A stretch of DNA of 64,000 bases from Ixodes scapularis (taxonomy: Eukaryota > Arthropoda > Arachnida > Ixodida > Ixodidae): the NCBI RefSeq assembly GCF_016920785.2, contig NW_024609951.1:1736001-1800000 (forward strand), written 5' to 3'. The notes under the pieces are model-generated. The model was not told the origin of the DNA. It did not search any database and saw only the letters and a list, made by a program, of their open reading frames with translations. Positions 1-9,746 of the stretch are shown piece after piece. The translations under genes and the position numbers were made by a program. Each line of letters begins with the position of its first letter. Position 1 is the stretch's first letter.

Positions 1-847
1 GCTTTTTGATTCTTTTTTTTTTTTTTTTGGTTTTGGTGATACGGATATATAACTAAGGGTCTTAAGATGTTATTTTTCCAGAGCCTTCGTCTCCTGGCAG
101 AAAAAAAAGAAAACTCTCGACGATGCCTTTTAATTAGATTTGTGAATCAGTATGAGAGGAGTCCCTTATTTGTGCAAACCAGAATTTACGTGTGCGGTAT
201 AGACGCACAGAGGTTGCGACGGTGAGGCTTGGAACTGCACTCCACTTTTCAAAATGTGTTCCGCTTACGAACTTATATCGACTAATGAGATTGATTAATA
301 TCTCTATTTTTTAATACCACGGTCTCTCGCAGTTAACTGACATCGTTTTCCGAAGAAAATCCCGGCATTTACCGTCGCTACGAACTTCAATATAGCTCTA
401 TTTTTTTTTTTAATTTGAAAAAAAAAAAGTGGTTGTAGGAGATCATAAAACAAACAGCAAGGTAAAAACGAATTCTCGAATGAAATTCGGTTCCCACAAC
501 TATCAGCAAAACAGAGCTATCATGCTTATTCGTATTCGGTGGAAGATTAAATTTCCCTCCAGGCAAAAACCTATTATTATACGAAACATTCATGCTAAAG
601 CTAGCTTATTAAAATGGGAACCCATTTTTGTGAAAGAAGGGATCGCTTTCTCACGGTACTCCCGAATCCCGAAAATGTGCATCCGTTTTTCCATGCACTG
701 TCCCAAAGCTTTAGAGGGAATATTTATCTCAAGTAACGCCAAGGTTCAATGTGACACCTCGGTGTCTCTTCACGTGACCATGTCGCGTGACGTCCTGTCA
801 CGTGACTTCATTTCCCCCCCCCCTAACTTTTTAAGGGAGGTGGAAAG
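1..847. other. Unassigned DNA left of the gypsy element
   Basis: No gene is recognised here. The first 430 bases are AT-rich with T runs. An open frame on the plus strand starts at 429 and runs into the LTR at 848, so its last third is LTR sequence; the upstream part resembles no family I know and is probably chance. An exact GTCACGTGAC palindrome lies at 797-806, with a second CACGTGACC near 773. The five bases just before the LTR, GAAAG at 843-847, are the left target-site duplication of the gypsy insertion. Confidence 0.5.
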
Positions 848-1009
848 TGAAACGTCGACCAGACTCGCCGGTGGCCGGGACATGAAAACGTCGTTTATTG
901 GCAAGCGCTCTCTTTTTACCTCCCGCGCCGGTGACGTATGTCCGGCACGGGCATGCGCTGGAACGCGCCGCTCCTGGTTGCGGTGACGCAGCCGTACGGC
1001 GATACAGCA
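848..1009 (-). repeat. 3' LTR of gypsy element
   Basis: The downstream LTR in element orientation, 162 bp, identical to 4961-5122. It is preceded on the minus strand by a purine-rich tract and followed by the target duplication GAAAG at 843-847. Confidence 0.95.
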
Positions 1010-1022
1010 TCCCCTCCCCCCT
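1010..1022 (-). promoter_or_regulatory. Polypurine tract of gypsy element
   Basis: On the minus strand the bases just before the 3' LTR are an almost unbroken run of G and A, the expected plus-strand DNA primer. The gag-pol stop codon at 1021-1023 overlaps it. Confidence 0.85.
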
Positions 1023-4000
1023 ATAAGTTCAAACGGTCCGGCGGCTTCCGCAGGCGCGTAGAGCGCCTGAGAGGAACCGGGTCTGCTGTGGGCGTCACCT
1101 CGGGATCGCCGTTGGTGGCGACCTCTCTTTCGTCGGTGCTGGGCGGCCTTGCTCCCACCTCCGACCGGCCGGCGACTCGACGTGCCTTGTCAGCGCCTTC
1201 CGGGGACCCTGAAGCGTCTCGAGGTCGCAGCTGGTCCAGGTGCCGTCTCTGTTGGCCGTCCGGTGTGCGTAGCGTGACCATGCGCCGACCCTCACTGGAG
1301 ACCACCGTCCCCGATAGCCATCTCCGCCTCGGCTGGAACTGGCGTGACCAGACCGGCATTCCTGGCGAAAATGGCGGTGGTGTCGTGGCCGGGGCTTGCG
1401 GCTCGACCACGCTGTGCTGCGCTTCCTCGCCCCTCGAGAAGAAGCCGGTTAGCCTTGTCCTGGACCTGAAGCCTAACAACAACTCGGCTGGCGACTTGCC
1501 CTCTTTCATAGGGGTAGATCTGTAACGACACAAGAACCTGGAAATACGATCTTGCAACGAGCCTTCCCTGTTCTTCTTTAGCCCCTCCTTGATCGTGCGT
1601 ACTGCCCGTTCGGCTAACCCGTTCGACTGAGGGTGGTAGGGCGCAGTGGTGCAATGACGTATATGGTTCCCTTGTAAAAATCGTGCCATCGCTGCACTTG
1701 AAAATTGCGGCCCATTATCGGAAACCACTGTTCGTGGCACTCCGAAACGCGCAAACAGTTCTCGGAGCACTCCAATTGTAGTCTCGGCCGAAGCTGTTTT
1801 GAGTAGTATGGCTTCAATCCACTTTGTTTCCGAGTCCACTAGTACTAGAACCATGTACCCTTCCAGTGGCCCCGCGAAATCCAAGTGCAAACGGGACCAC
1901 CGTTGGTGGGTCTCCGGCCACTTGGAAGGAACCTGTGCCGCGGGCATCGTCCAACACTGTATACATGTCGAGCAGTTATTTACCAGCTTTTCGATATCTT
2001 TGTCTAGACCAGGATACCAATAGAGGGAGCGAGCCAGACGCTTCATCGCAGTCATTCCCGGGTGGGTATCATGCAGTTCCGTCAGCATTAACGCTCGCGC
2101 AGCTTCCGGTAGAACTACGCGATGCCCCCAGTAAACCAGGTCGTGGCTCACTGTGAGTTCATACCTGCGGCTGAAGTACGGCAGGAACTGGTGCTGCTCC
2201 GGGCGCAGGTGCGACGGCCATCCGGCGTAAATCCAGGCTTTTACTTGGCGAAGCAGGCTGTCCCGCGCAGTCAGGGTGGCCATCTGCTGGGCGGACATAG
2301 GTTGGTCGTCCCACCCCCGCGTGTACAGAACATATTCAGTGAGCACTTCACTGCTGCCCTCCTCCTGCGCCGGCAACGGGAGACGACTAAGAGCGTCTGC
2401 ATTCCCATTGTGGTTTCCTTTTCGGTACTCGAGATCGTACTGGTAGGCTGCGAGTAGTAACGCCCAACGCTGTACTCTAGCCGCCGCCATTTGTGGAATT
2501 GCTCTTTCAGGGTGGAACAGCGCTGTCAGCGGCTTGTGGTCTGTGACGAGCGTAAAGCGGTTGCCGAACAGATAATCTCGAAACTTGGTAACTCCAAAAA
2601 CCAACGCCAACGCCTCCTACTCGAGCTGTGAATAATTACGCTCTGCCTTCGTCAGCGTTCTCGACCGGAACGCTATGGGGTAGTCTTTCCCATGCATGCG
2701 ATGTGACAACACTGCACCCAAGCCGTCTGGCGACGCGTCGCATTCTAGCCGTAACTGTTGCCGGGGGTTGTAGTGAACCAGGAACTTAGCTTCGGCCATA
2801 GCCTGCTTAGTCTTCCGGAAAGCCCTTTCCTGATCCCCGTCCCACTGCCATTGCGCTCCTTTTGCCAATAATCTATACAAAGGGGCCAAGGTTGTTGACA
2901 AGTTGGGCAAAAATTTGGCGTAATAGGTGACAAACCCAAGAAAAGACTTGAGCTGGCTTACCGAGGTCGGTCTTGGAGCTTCGGTCACTGCCTCGAGGTT
3001 GGTCCGCTCCGGATGAAGACCTTGGGCATCGATTCTGTGGCCCAAAAAGGACACTTGCTTCTCCCGGATACGGCACTTGGCTCGGTTTAACTTCAGGCCG
3101 TTTTCCCGTAGCCGCTGCAGCACCTGCCGGAGTGTCGACGTGTCGTGTTTCTTTTCTGCGATGACGATGTCATCCAAGTACACTTGCACCCTTGGGAGCC
3201 CTTGCAGGAGGGACTCGATGCGCCGTTGAAAAAGAGCCGGTGCGGACGCAATGCCGAAGGCCAGACGATTGTAACAGTACAAGCCTTGGTGCGTGTTCAG
3301 CACAGTCATCTTTCGAGCCTCTTCGTCAAGAGGAAGCTGATTGTACGCGTTGCGTAAGTCCAGCGTGGTGAAGAGTTCCCCCCCATATAACGCCGCAAAA
3401 ATGTCGTCAATTTTAGGCAAGGGGTATCGCTCCAGGTGTGTAGCTGGATTTACCGTCAACTTAAAATCCCCGCACAGTCGTATCTCGCCGTTTTTCTTTG
3501 CCACCGGAACAACAGGTGTAGCCCATTCCGACACGCTGACCGGCGAGAGCACGCCGTCCTTCTCCAGGCGGTTGATTTCCGCCGACACCTTGTCGCGAAC
3601 CGCGTAGGGCACCGGCCTCGCCTTACAAAAACGGGGTCGCGCATCTTCCTTCCTGTACAGCTTTACTGGTGGGCCCTGGCAGCACCCCAGCTTCTCTTCG
3701 AAAACGTCTCCAAATTCTTCCAGTAGGTCCTGCCCCTCTGCGCCGGCCTGCACCATGTTCACCCCAAGCGGTGCCCCAGTTTCTAGAAGCGGTGCCCCTG
3801 CGTCGTAAAACGCCCGCAGCGTATTCCTACCGCAAAGCAGCGGCCCTGGGCAGTTCACCACAATCAACGAGCTGCGCACCTGCGTCTGTCCGTACTGTAC
3901 ACTCATGGTGATCTTGCCGACAACGGGCAGCGGCCCCAGGAAGCACGACAAGCGTAGGGGGGTCGTTTCCAGGGCCGGCCACCGTTTACGGTGTCTTTTG

Positions 4001-4938
4001 AAAGCGCTCTCGGGAATTACGCTGACTGGGGAGCCCGTATCCAGAATCATTCGCAGCTTCCTGCCTTCCCATAGCAAATCCCGCTCTATCGGCGGCGTCG
4101 TGTCTTTGTTGGCTGTACTGTGAGCCACCAGGGCGTGAAGCATTTCCTCGCCACTCTCTTCCTCGGTGTTGATGTCCGCCAGCGCGTACGCACCTGGCTG
4201 GCTGGGCCGACTGCACTTGCACACCCTCGCCAGATGTCCCTTGGTGCCGCACCTGTGGCATATGGTCTTGCGGTGCCGGCAGTCGTCCTCGGAGTGGTTC
4301 GCGTCGCACCTCCAGCACCAGGCGCGTCGATTCGCACCGCTGGTTTCTTGTCTTGGGGGCCTCCGGTTACCCCGCCGACCTTGGACGAAATCCGTACCGC
4401 CGGCTGAGTCCTGGGGGGCCGTTCCCATTGCCCTGACGTTGTTATCGGCCATCTCAGACGCGATTACGAATTCCTCCGCCTCTTCCCGGCTCAACTTTTT
4501 ACGCGTCAGCAAAACCCGTCGCGCTTCGTCATCCCGTATGCAGCAGACGATTCGGTCTCGCAGCATCCAGTCCAGGGTGTCGCCGAACTTGCAATGCTTC
4601 GCGAGCCGCCGCAACTCTGCCACAAAGTCTTGTACTTTCTCCCCCTCTTCCTGTTTCCGCACGAAGAACGAGTAGCTAGCTGCAATCTCGTTGGCTTGCG
4701 GGTCGTAGTGTTCTTCTAGGTAGCCAACCACGTCTGCGTAGGACAGGCTGTTGATGGACGCCGATTGACAGCGGCCTTGCAGAATTCGGACCACGTTGTC
4801 ACTTAGGGAAGACACCAGCAACGCGCGACGTTTCGCCGCGTCCGTGATACCGTGACCCTCGAAGTACGCCTCCAACCGGACCCGGTATGTGCCCCAGGTG
4901 CCTGCCGTCTCGTCGAACTGCGGCGGGCGTGCCGCCAT
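1021..4938 (-). pseudogene. Gypsy gag-pol polyprotein with one internal stop
   Basis: One frame of 1306 codons from ATG at 4938 to TAG at 1021, broken only by an in-frame TAG at 2617-2619 (codon 774). The N-terminal third is gag-like and ends in two zinc knuckles (C208-C211-H215-C220 and C227-C230-H235-C240). The protease has DTG at 300-302. Reverse transcriptase follows, with LDLRNAY near 526-532 and YLDD at 587-590. RNase H begins near 731 with Asp734, and the stop falls inside it, where a sense codon is expected just before the EALALVFGV-like segment. Beyond the stop come a second RNase H segment (TDHKPL), an integrase HHCC zinc finger (HDTH then CSTC) and the DDE core (LHLDFAGP, VSDNGPQ, GLAERAV). 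The C-terminal tail is basic and proline-rich. There is no env. All catalytic motifs look intact, so the stop is the only visible lesion. It is probably a point mutation; programmed readthrough inside RNase H would be unprecedented. Confidence 0.93.
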
Positions 4939-4948
4939 ATCTGTTTAC

Positions 4949-4959
4949 CCTCGTCGCCA
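4949..4959 (-). promoter_or_regulatory. Primer-binding site, tRNA-Ser type
   Basis: One base inside the 5' LTR the minus strand reads TGGCGACGAGG. This is complementary to the 3' end of an arthropod tRNA-Ser(GCU) as I remember it (acceptor CCTCGTC, discriminator G, then CCA). The match is about 11 nt and then degrades. The gag start codon lies only 10 nt further on, so the leader is extremely short. Confidence 0.7.
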
Positions 4960-4960
4960 C

Positions 4961-5122
4961 TGAAACGTCGACCAGACTCGCCGGTGGCCGGGACATGAAA
5001 ACGTCGTTTATTGGCAAGCGCTCTCTTTTTACCTCCCGCGCCGGTGACGTATGTCCGGCACGGGCATGCGCTGGAACGCGCCGCTCCTGGTTGCGGTGAC
5101 GCAGCCGTACGGCGATACAGCA
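4961..5122 (-). repeat. 5' LTR of gypsy element
   Basis: On the minus strand this is the upstream LTR, ending in CA at 4961 just before the primer-binding site. At 162 bp it is short for a gypsy LTR. It is identical by eye to the copy at 848-1009. I see no obvious TATA box in it. Confidence 0.95.
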
Positions 5123-5141
5123 GAAAGGAAGTGAAGATTAA

Positions 5142-5742
5142 AGCCGGGAACACATTTGCGAAAAAAAGCCGAATTTTGTGCGAAAACCGCACACGAAAAT
5201 CGCACGGCAGCTAGGCTCCTCCCCGTTTCCGAAAATCGGGAGCGGTTCGAAAGATCTGCAGCGCCAGATATTTTCGCACGGCGCCTCCGAATTCGGGGCG
5301 GAGGAGCTCGGTGAGCGAAAGCCCGGAACAGGACGGAACGAAAAGACACGATCGGCTCGCAACATGGCGGCTCACGCAGCTTCGGAAGCAGCGCAGGCAA
5401 CATCGTATGCCATCCCTGCGTTCTCGTCTCAACCTTCGTAGAAAACCCCTTCTGTCTTTATCAAAGGGTGGTGGTACAAAGGCTCGCGTGGCATTCAACG
5501 AGGTTTTAATAGCTGAAGTTTTTAAGAGGCGCGAAATATGGGACGCCAGTTCGCCAGACCACGGGCCAGACCACCGCACAGCCTCCTGAAGTCGGAGCGC
5601 GAAAACCGCAGTGCATTGCGATTTCCGCGCCGCGCATTCCACCTCATATGGCTCGTCTTCCGAAAATCGCACGCTACGATTTTCGCAGCCTCCGATTTCT
5701 CTCCGATTATCGGTTCGTTTTTTCGCAAATGTGTTCCCGGCT
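5142..5742. mobile_element. PIF/Harbinger-like MITE with TAA duplication
   Basis: Terminal inverted repeats of about 25 bp begin AGCCGGGAACACATTTGCGA at 5142 and are mirrored at 5742. TAA flanks both ends (5139-5141 and 5743-5745). A 3-bp TWA-type duplication is the mark of PIF/Harbinger elements. Further inverted motifs (CGAAAATCGCAC-like) occur inside both ends. The 601 bp contain no transposase; the frames through it are shadows. Confidence 0.85.
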
Positions 5743-5745
5743 TAA

Positions 5746-7226
5746 TAAGCAATATGTTCTTTAGTCCGCAAAAGATCTGTTGAATGTCTCGTAGAAAAGA
5801 AATTGATACAATCACTCCTTCAATTCTTTTTGTTTGTGTTGTATTAGAGGTCTTTAAAGATAAAGCGTACTGGTGCTTTTCTTTAGGGTTCGATGAACAT
5901 CTAGATGTATATATATATATATTGCGGTTGGATTTAAACAAAACTTTCGAACGTCACCTCATGGTTTTTTAAAGCAATAAAGACACGAAGGCGTAAATGA
6001 AATATAGCATAGGTAGAGGCTTCACGAGTGTGAATATTTTTTTCTTCTTCCAGATATAATCCGTTCAACTAATTTGACAGCGCAGTGGAAGTTCCATCCT
6101 TGATAAACCATTCGCGCGTTTCTGTATTTTTCCCCCGAGTGATCACGCTCCCGCGAATACACCCCCCCCCCCCCCCCCCCCCCCGCAGATAGAAAGGTCA
6201 GGCGATAAAAATATTCAAAAATCCGCAGCGGACATGATGACACACATTTTATTCGAGGGCTGCGACATTGTCAGGCGACACATGCTTTCGAACACACCGA
6301 ACAGGCTGTGGCAGCACGTCACGTGGTATATATGTGACGTAACATAAGAATCGTGATGGATTACCAAAATTTTAAAATAGTACTAAAGTATCGTAATTTT
6401 CAAATAAAGTATTTAATGAGGAGAAAAAAAAATACTCCGTAGTAAATATTCCCCATTTTAAACAGTGTCGCCTCACAGGGGAGGGTAGCAAGTTCACGTA
6501 TCCGGAACACGACAGGTTCGAATGACTTTTCTTTGAACCCAATTAGACTCCGCCCATTAGCATGACATGGATGCCGTACGCTCACCTAATGACAGTGATT
6601 AAAGCGTCCCTAATAATATTTCCAACAGAGTTCAGAAAGCGAAATAAAATATTATAACGCTGGGTTACAGGTGTGGACTTAGATGTTCCATGCTGGGGAC
6701 GTTCTTTCACACGCTGTAAAATATAAAAGCACTAAAAACGAAAAAAAGTGAAAAATAAAGCATTGAAAAAAACGCCACAAGGCAAATTGGCTGTGCCCTT
6801 TAAACACATTTTGTTTCATTAAAGTGTTTCATTAAGACACCGAAGTGTATGCATGGTGCGGTGATCTTTTTATTACTTTGTATTTTAGCCTTTTGCTCTT
6901 GGAGCCCGTGGCTTCTGTACTCGTTGCTTTGCACGACACCGCTAAATACTGAAGAGCCACACTCGGGCGACATTTCGATCATGTAGCTTCTTATTCGTCT
7001 GCTATAAGTCATACTAAAGGTGATGTAAAATGGGTTTGTAGAGGTATTGAAGACGGCGTCGGAAATAAAGCTGACGCTGTTCATTCCCTGTTAATTTTAC
7101 GGCCGTTCCATTGATCGTGCCCATTGGCCACGGAATATATCGCAGTGCCGATGTATTCCAGCAGAGCATGACACATTTCGATTTCATGATCATTCATTAC
7201 AGCTGTTTTTGTTAGAAACGTTTTAG
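5746..7226. other. Intergenic or 3'-flanking DNA
   Basis: AT-rich with no recognised coding sequence. It holds a short TA run near 5909 and an uninterrupted run of 23 C at 6162-6184. A 94-codon minus-strand frame at 6800-7084 lies downstream of the SDR-like exon; I recognise nothing in it, and it could be 3' untranslated sequence. A TTTATT near 6868 would read AATAAA on the minus strand and is a possible poly(A) signal for that exon, about 360 nt past its stop. Confidence 0.4.
6162..6184. repeat. Poly-C/poly-G homopolymer of 23 bp
   Basis: An uninterrupted run of 23 C on the plus strand. Runs of 12 or more G or C recur in this window, at 9726-9746, 19537, 28998, 36147, 41170, 41383 and 43499. 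Confidence 0.9.
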
Positions 7227-7566
7227 TTATCTTAATTTTGCTTCCCTAGAAACCAGTTCAAATAGACCAGCGATCCACGCGTCTGTGAGTTCGACGGGAT
7301 CAACACCGAAAAGGCAGTGAACCAGACAGTCCATTCGGCCTCTAGCCATGTAGTAGGCTTTGGGAGTGGTCTCCCTGATAGCCAACACCATCTCTTGCAC
7401 CACCTCGTTCACATCGTTCCTTGCGGTGCCATTGAGGAAGACAGGGCTCGAACGCTCGAACTTCAACAACTTCTGTGTGGTGACGCTTCGCTGCACATCG
7501 GCGGGAATGCTCTTGATGTCTGCCTCAAGCATGGTGTGGTTTATTTTCGTGCCAATCATTTTTGTT
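7227..7566 (-). CDS. Terminal exon of an SDR9C-like (retinol dehydrogenase-like) gene
   Basis: On the minus strand a good splice acceptor (pyrimidine-rich stretch ending CAG at 7567-7569) is followed by an open exon to TAA at 7227-7229, about 113 codons. The peptide starts TKMIGTKINHTMLE, includes an MVLAIRETTPKAYYMARG segment and ends ELVSREAKLR. This layout matches the C-terminal substrate-lobe exon of retinol dehydrogenase/17-beta-HSD6-like SDR9C enzymes, where a PxxxKT-type segment is followed by helices and a YxxG(R/W) stretch. No catalytic YxxxK or nucleotide-binding motif is in this exon; those would lie in upstream exons at higher coordinates, which I could not find before the repeats begin near 14 kb. 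It may be the end of a gene with long introns or an orphaned exon. The enzyme class is inferred from pattern only. Confidence 0.55.
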
Positions 7567-9725
7567 CTGAAAAAAGAAAGAAATAAGCTAGTGCCTTGTA
7601 TTTCCTGGGGTATTCAATATTAGGTTGCAACATGTAATCTGAAGTGAAGCCTCCGAGTCTACCGTGAGCTTGCTACCTTTGCTAATACGTTTACGCACGC
7701 GCAGCCTAATCACGATGAAAGAAAACGCGCGCGAGAAAAGCGGAGCTTCTCCTATAGATATTACGCTGCAGCAGAGCATAGCGAGCATCATGTTTTAATA
7801 ATAACAACCCTGTAAGTCAAGTATATCGTTGGTCATTTGAATAGGCCGCATCAATTGGTTTCTCAACTTAGGAAGCTAAGCTTTTGCAACAACGCGACAA
7901 AGGTGCGGCATTTTGTGCACCAAATTTTGAGTTGATTAACTTACGCGGGTGAACAGTCGAAAGTTAAGAACCTGATCTTGCTACCTGCAGCGTCCTCCTA
8001 CTAAGAAAAATTATTCATGACGTAACATACAGCAAATCGAGACAGCTAAGAGCGAGGGCGCAGGCCACTGATCTCTGATAGCAGACCATTTTGTAGTCAA
8101 TTGCTGATGGTTTTCTGGTGTAGCGCAATACTTTGTTGTGTTTTTTTTTATAAAAGACGTTTATGGCTACGGTAGAAACAAAGGTAGTATTTGCAGGGCT
8201 ATTCGGCATATAGGCCATCAGCTGTGTCACCTCAGGCTACTGTATCAATCAGACGTCTTTTTTTCATATGAAGGGGGCCGTCCTTGATAGAGAACGCACG
8301 CTTTTAATATGTTTGTACTCTTCACTCAGGTGAGGTACTTATCGAAATTTCATAAAAAAACTGCTATATTTGTTCAGAAACTTAGCTCGATACATTTATA
8401 AACCAATCTATACGGTGAATGAAGGCCAACAATCAATTTGACTCACGCGGTGGTATAAGATGGAAATGCAAAAACCTAATTCTTTACGAAAAACAACAAG
8501 CTCTGCCCTGTCGGAAGCATACATAAGTAATTACCTTTCAACGCTCGTTCACCACCACTGGGCAAAGTATTATGAATAATTATGCCTTATACCTGTTTTT
8601 ATGGCGTTACTTTGCCTGCGAAGCAAAGACAGGTCGCGAAGTGGAATTCAAAAGCCTGCTCCATAAACATATTGTATGTCTACCGCCACATCTGGAAATC
8701 TGCACTTTTTCGAAAAAGGAAACTAACAACCCACACCCAAGATATGGGATGCCGGCTTTAGCTTTTCTTGTATCTTGGGAAAATCTAACAACTAGAACAC
8801 AATACAAAGAAAGTAAAAACGTCATGTTAACTGGTCGCCGCAGGTTTTCATTTTGTGATTGTGCGTTCATTGGGTGCAACTACAACCACCCTTTATTTTA
8901 TTTTTTTGCATCATAATATTTGATCTAAATATCCAATTATGTACTCTATTCTTACCATTTACAAGCAGCCAGCCGTACATGACTTCAATAATTTCAAGCA
9001 CAGAAACCATATGCGCAGAAACCATATTCACCTCAGATCAAGCCTTCGCACATGCGCAGTGCCGTGACGCCAGAGTGTTGAGTTGGTCCACTGGCAACGG
9101 TTTGATTTCGAACAATATCAGCACTGTATCAGCGCTCCGATTGTACAGATCACACCTTTTCCTACTTATACACACAATGCAGCGCTAACTTAGCTCCGAG
9201 CCAGCGCAGGCAGTAGCGCTGCCGGTAAGGCTTATACAGCTCTTACTTTCTAATTATGTCAGCGCTGAGTGGGGTATAATTCGAACTTTATGCGATTATA
9301 TTTTTTACGCTGTCTGATATTTTTTTTTTTTTTTTTTTTTACAAATGGATTTTTATTTTTGTATTCATCTACAATGCTTTCAAAACGGAAGGGAGGGTCC
9401 GTGTCAAGCGAGAGGTGGAACCAATTTGGGAAGAAGCCTTCGCTGCAGACAAGTTGCTAGGTTTTATGAGTTCTCAAAATCTCTTAGAGGCTTGCTTCTA
9501 AAATCTGAACCCTAAGGTAAGGAGGCCGTTGTGCATGCATTCCTACTCGACTTGTCGAAGGCCAGCGTGGGGCGGAATCGAGAAACGACTAGTGCGTGAC
9601 CGTTCGGCTGGTATTTGTGCTCAATCAAAAGGAACAGAAATACTAACCCAACAGGCGTAGCCAAAAGGGCCCCACGTGCAAAATGGGTGGAGCATCAATC
9701 GACTGGTGACAAACAGAAGAAGGGA

Positions 9726-9746
9726 GGGGGGGGGGGGGGGGGGGGG
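9726..9746. repeat. Poly-G run of 21 bp
   Basis: Uninterrupted run of 21 G preceded by a purine stretch. It carries enough G for quadruplex formation; no gene lies beside it. Confidence 0.9.

Larger units (their letters stand above)
848..5122 (-). mobile_element. Ty3/gypsy LTR retrotransposon, nearly intact
   Basis: A complete 4275-bp element on the minus strand. Two 162-bp LTRs (848-1009 and 4961-5122) begin TG and end CA on the plus strand and are identical by eye over their whole length. They are flanked by the 5-bp duplication GAAAG at 843-847 and 5123-5127. A primer-binding site follows the 5' LTR, a purine tract precedes the 3' LTR, and one gag-pol frame fills the interior. Identical LTRs imply a recent insertion, with only one in-frame stop acquired. 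Very short LTRs, a fused gag-pol frame and no env resemble mag-like gypsy elements; the clade is inferred. The element landed 19 bp from the end of a MITE. Confidence 0.95.

Noticed and set aside
429..986. 185-codon frame at the left edge
   Set aside because: Its last 47 codons are LTR sequence and the rest matches nothing known; the frame predates or is created by the gypsy insertion.
2617..2619. Programmed stop-codon readthrough in gag-pol
   Set aside because: The stop lies within RNase H, not at a gag/pol border, and there is no sign of a pseudoknot context that I can judge; a point mutation is simpler.
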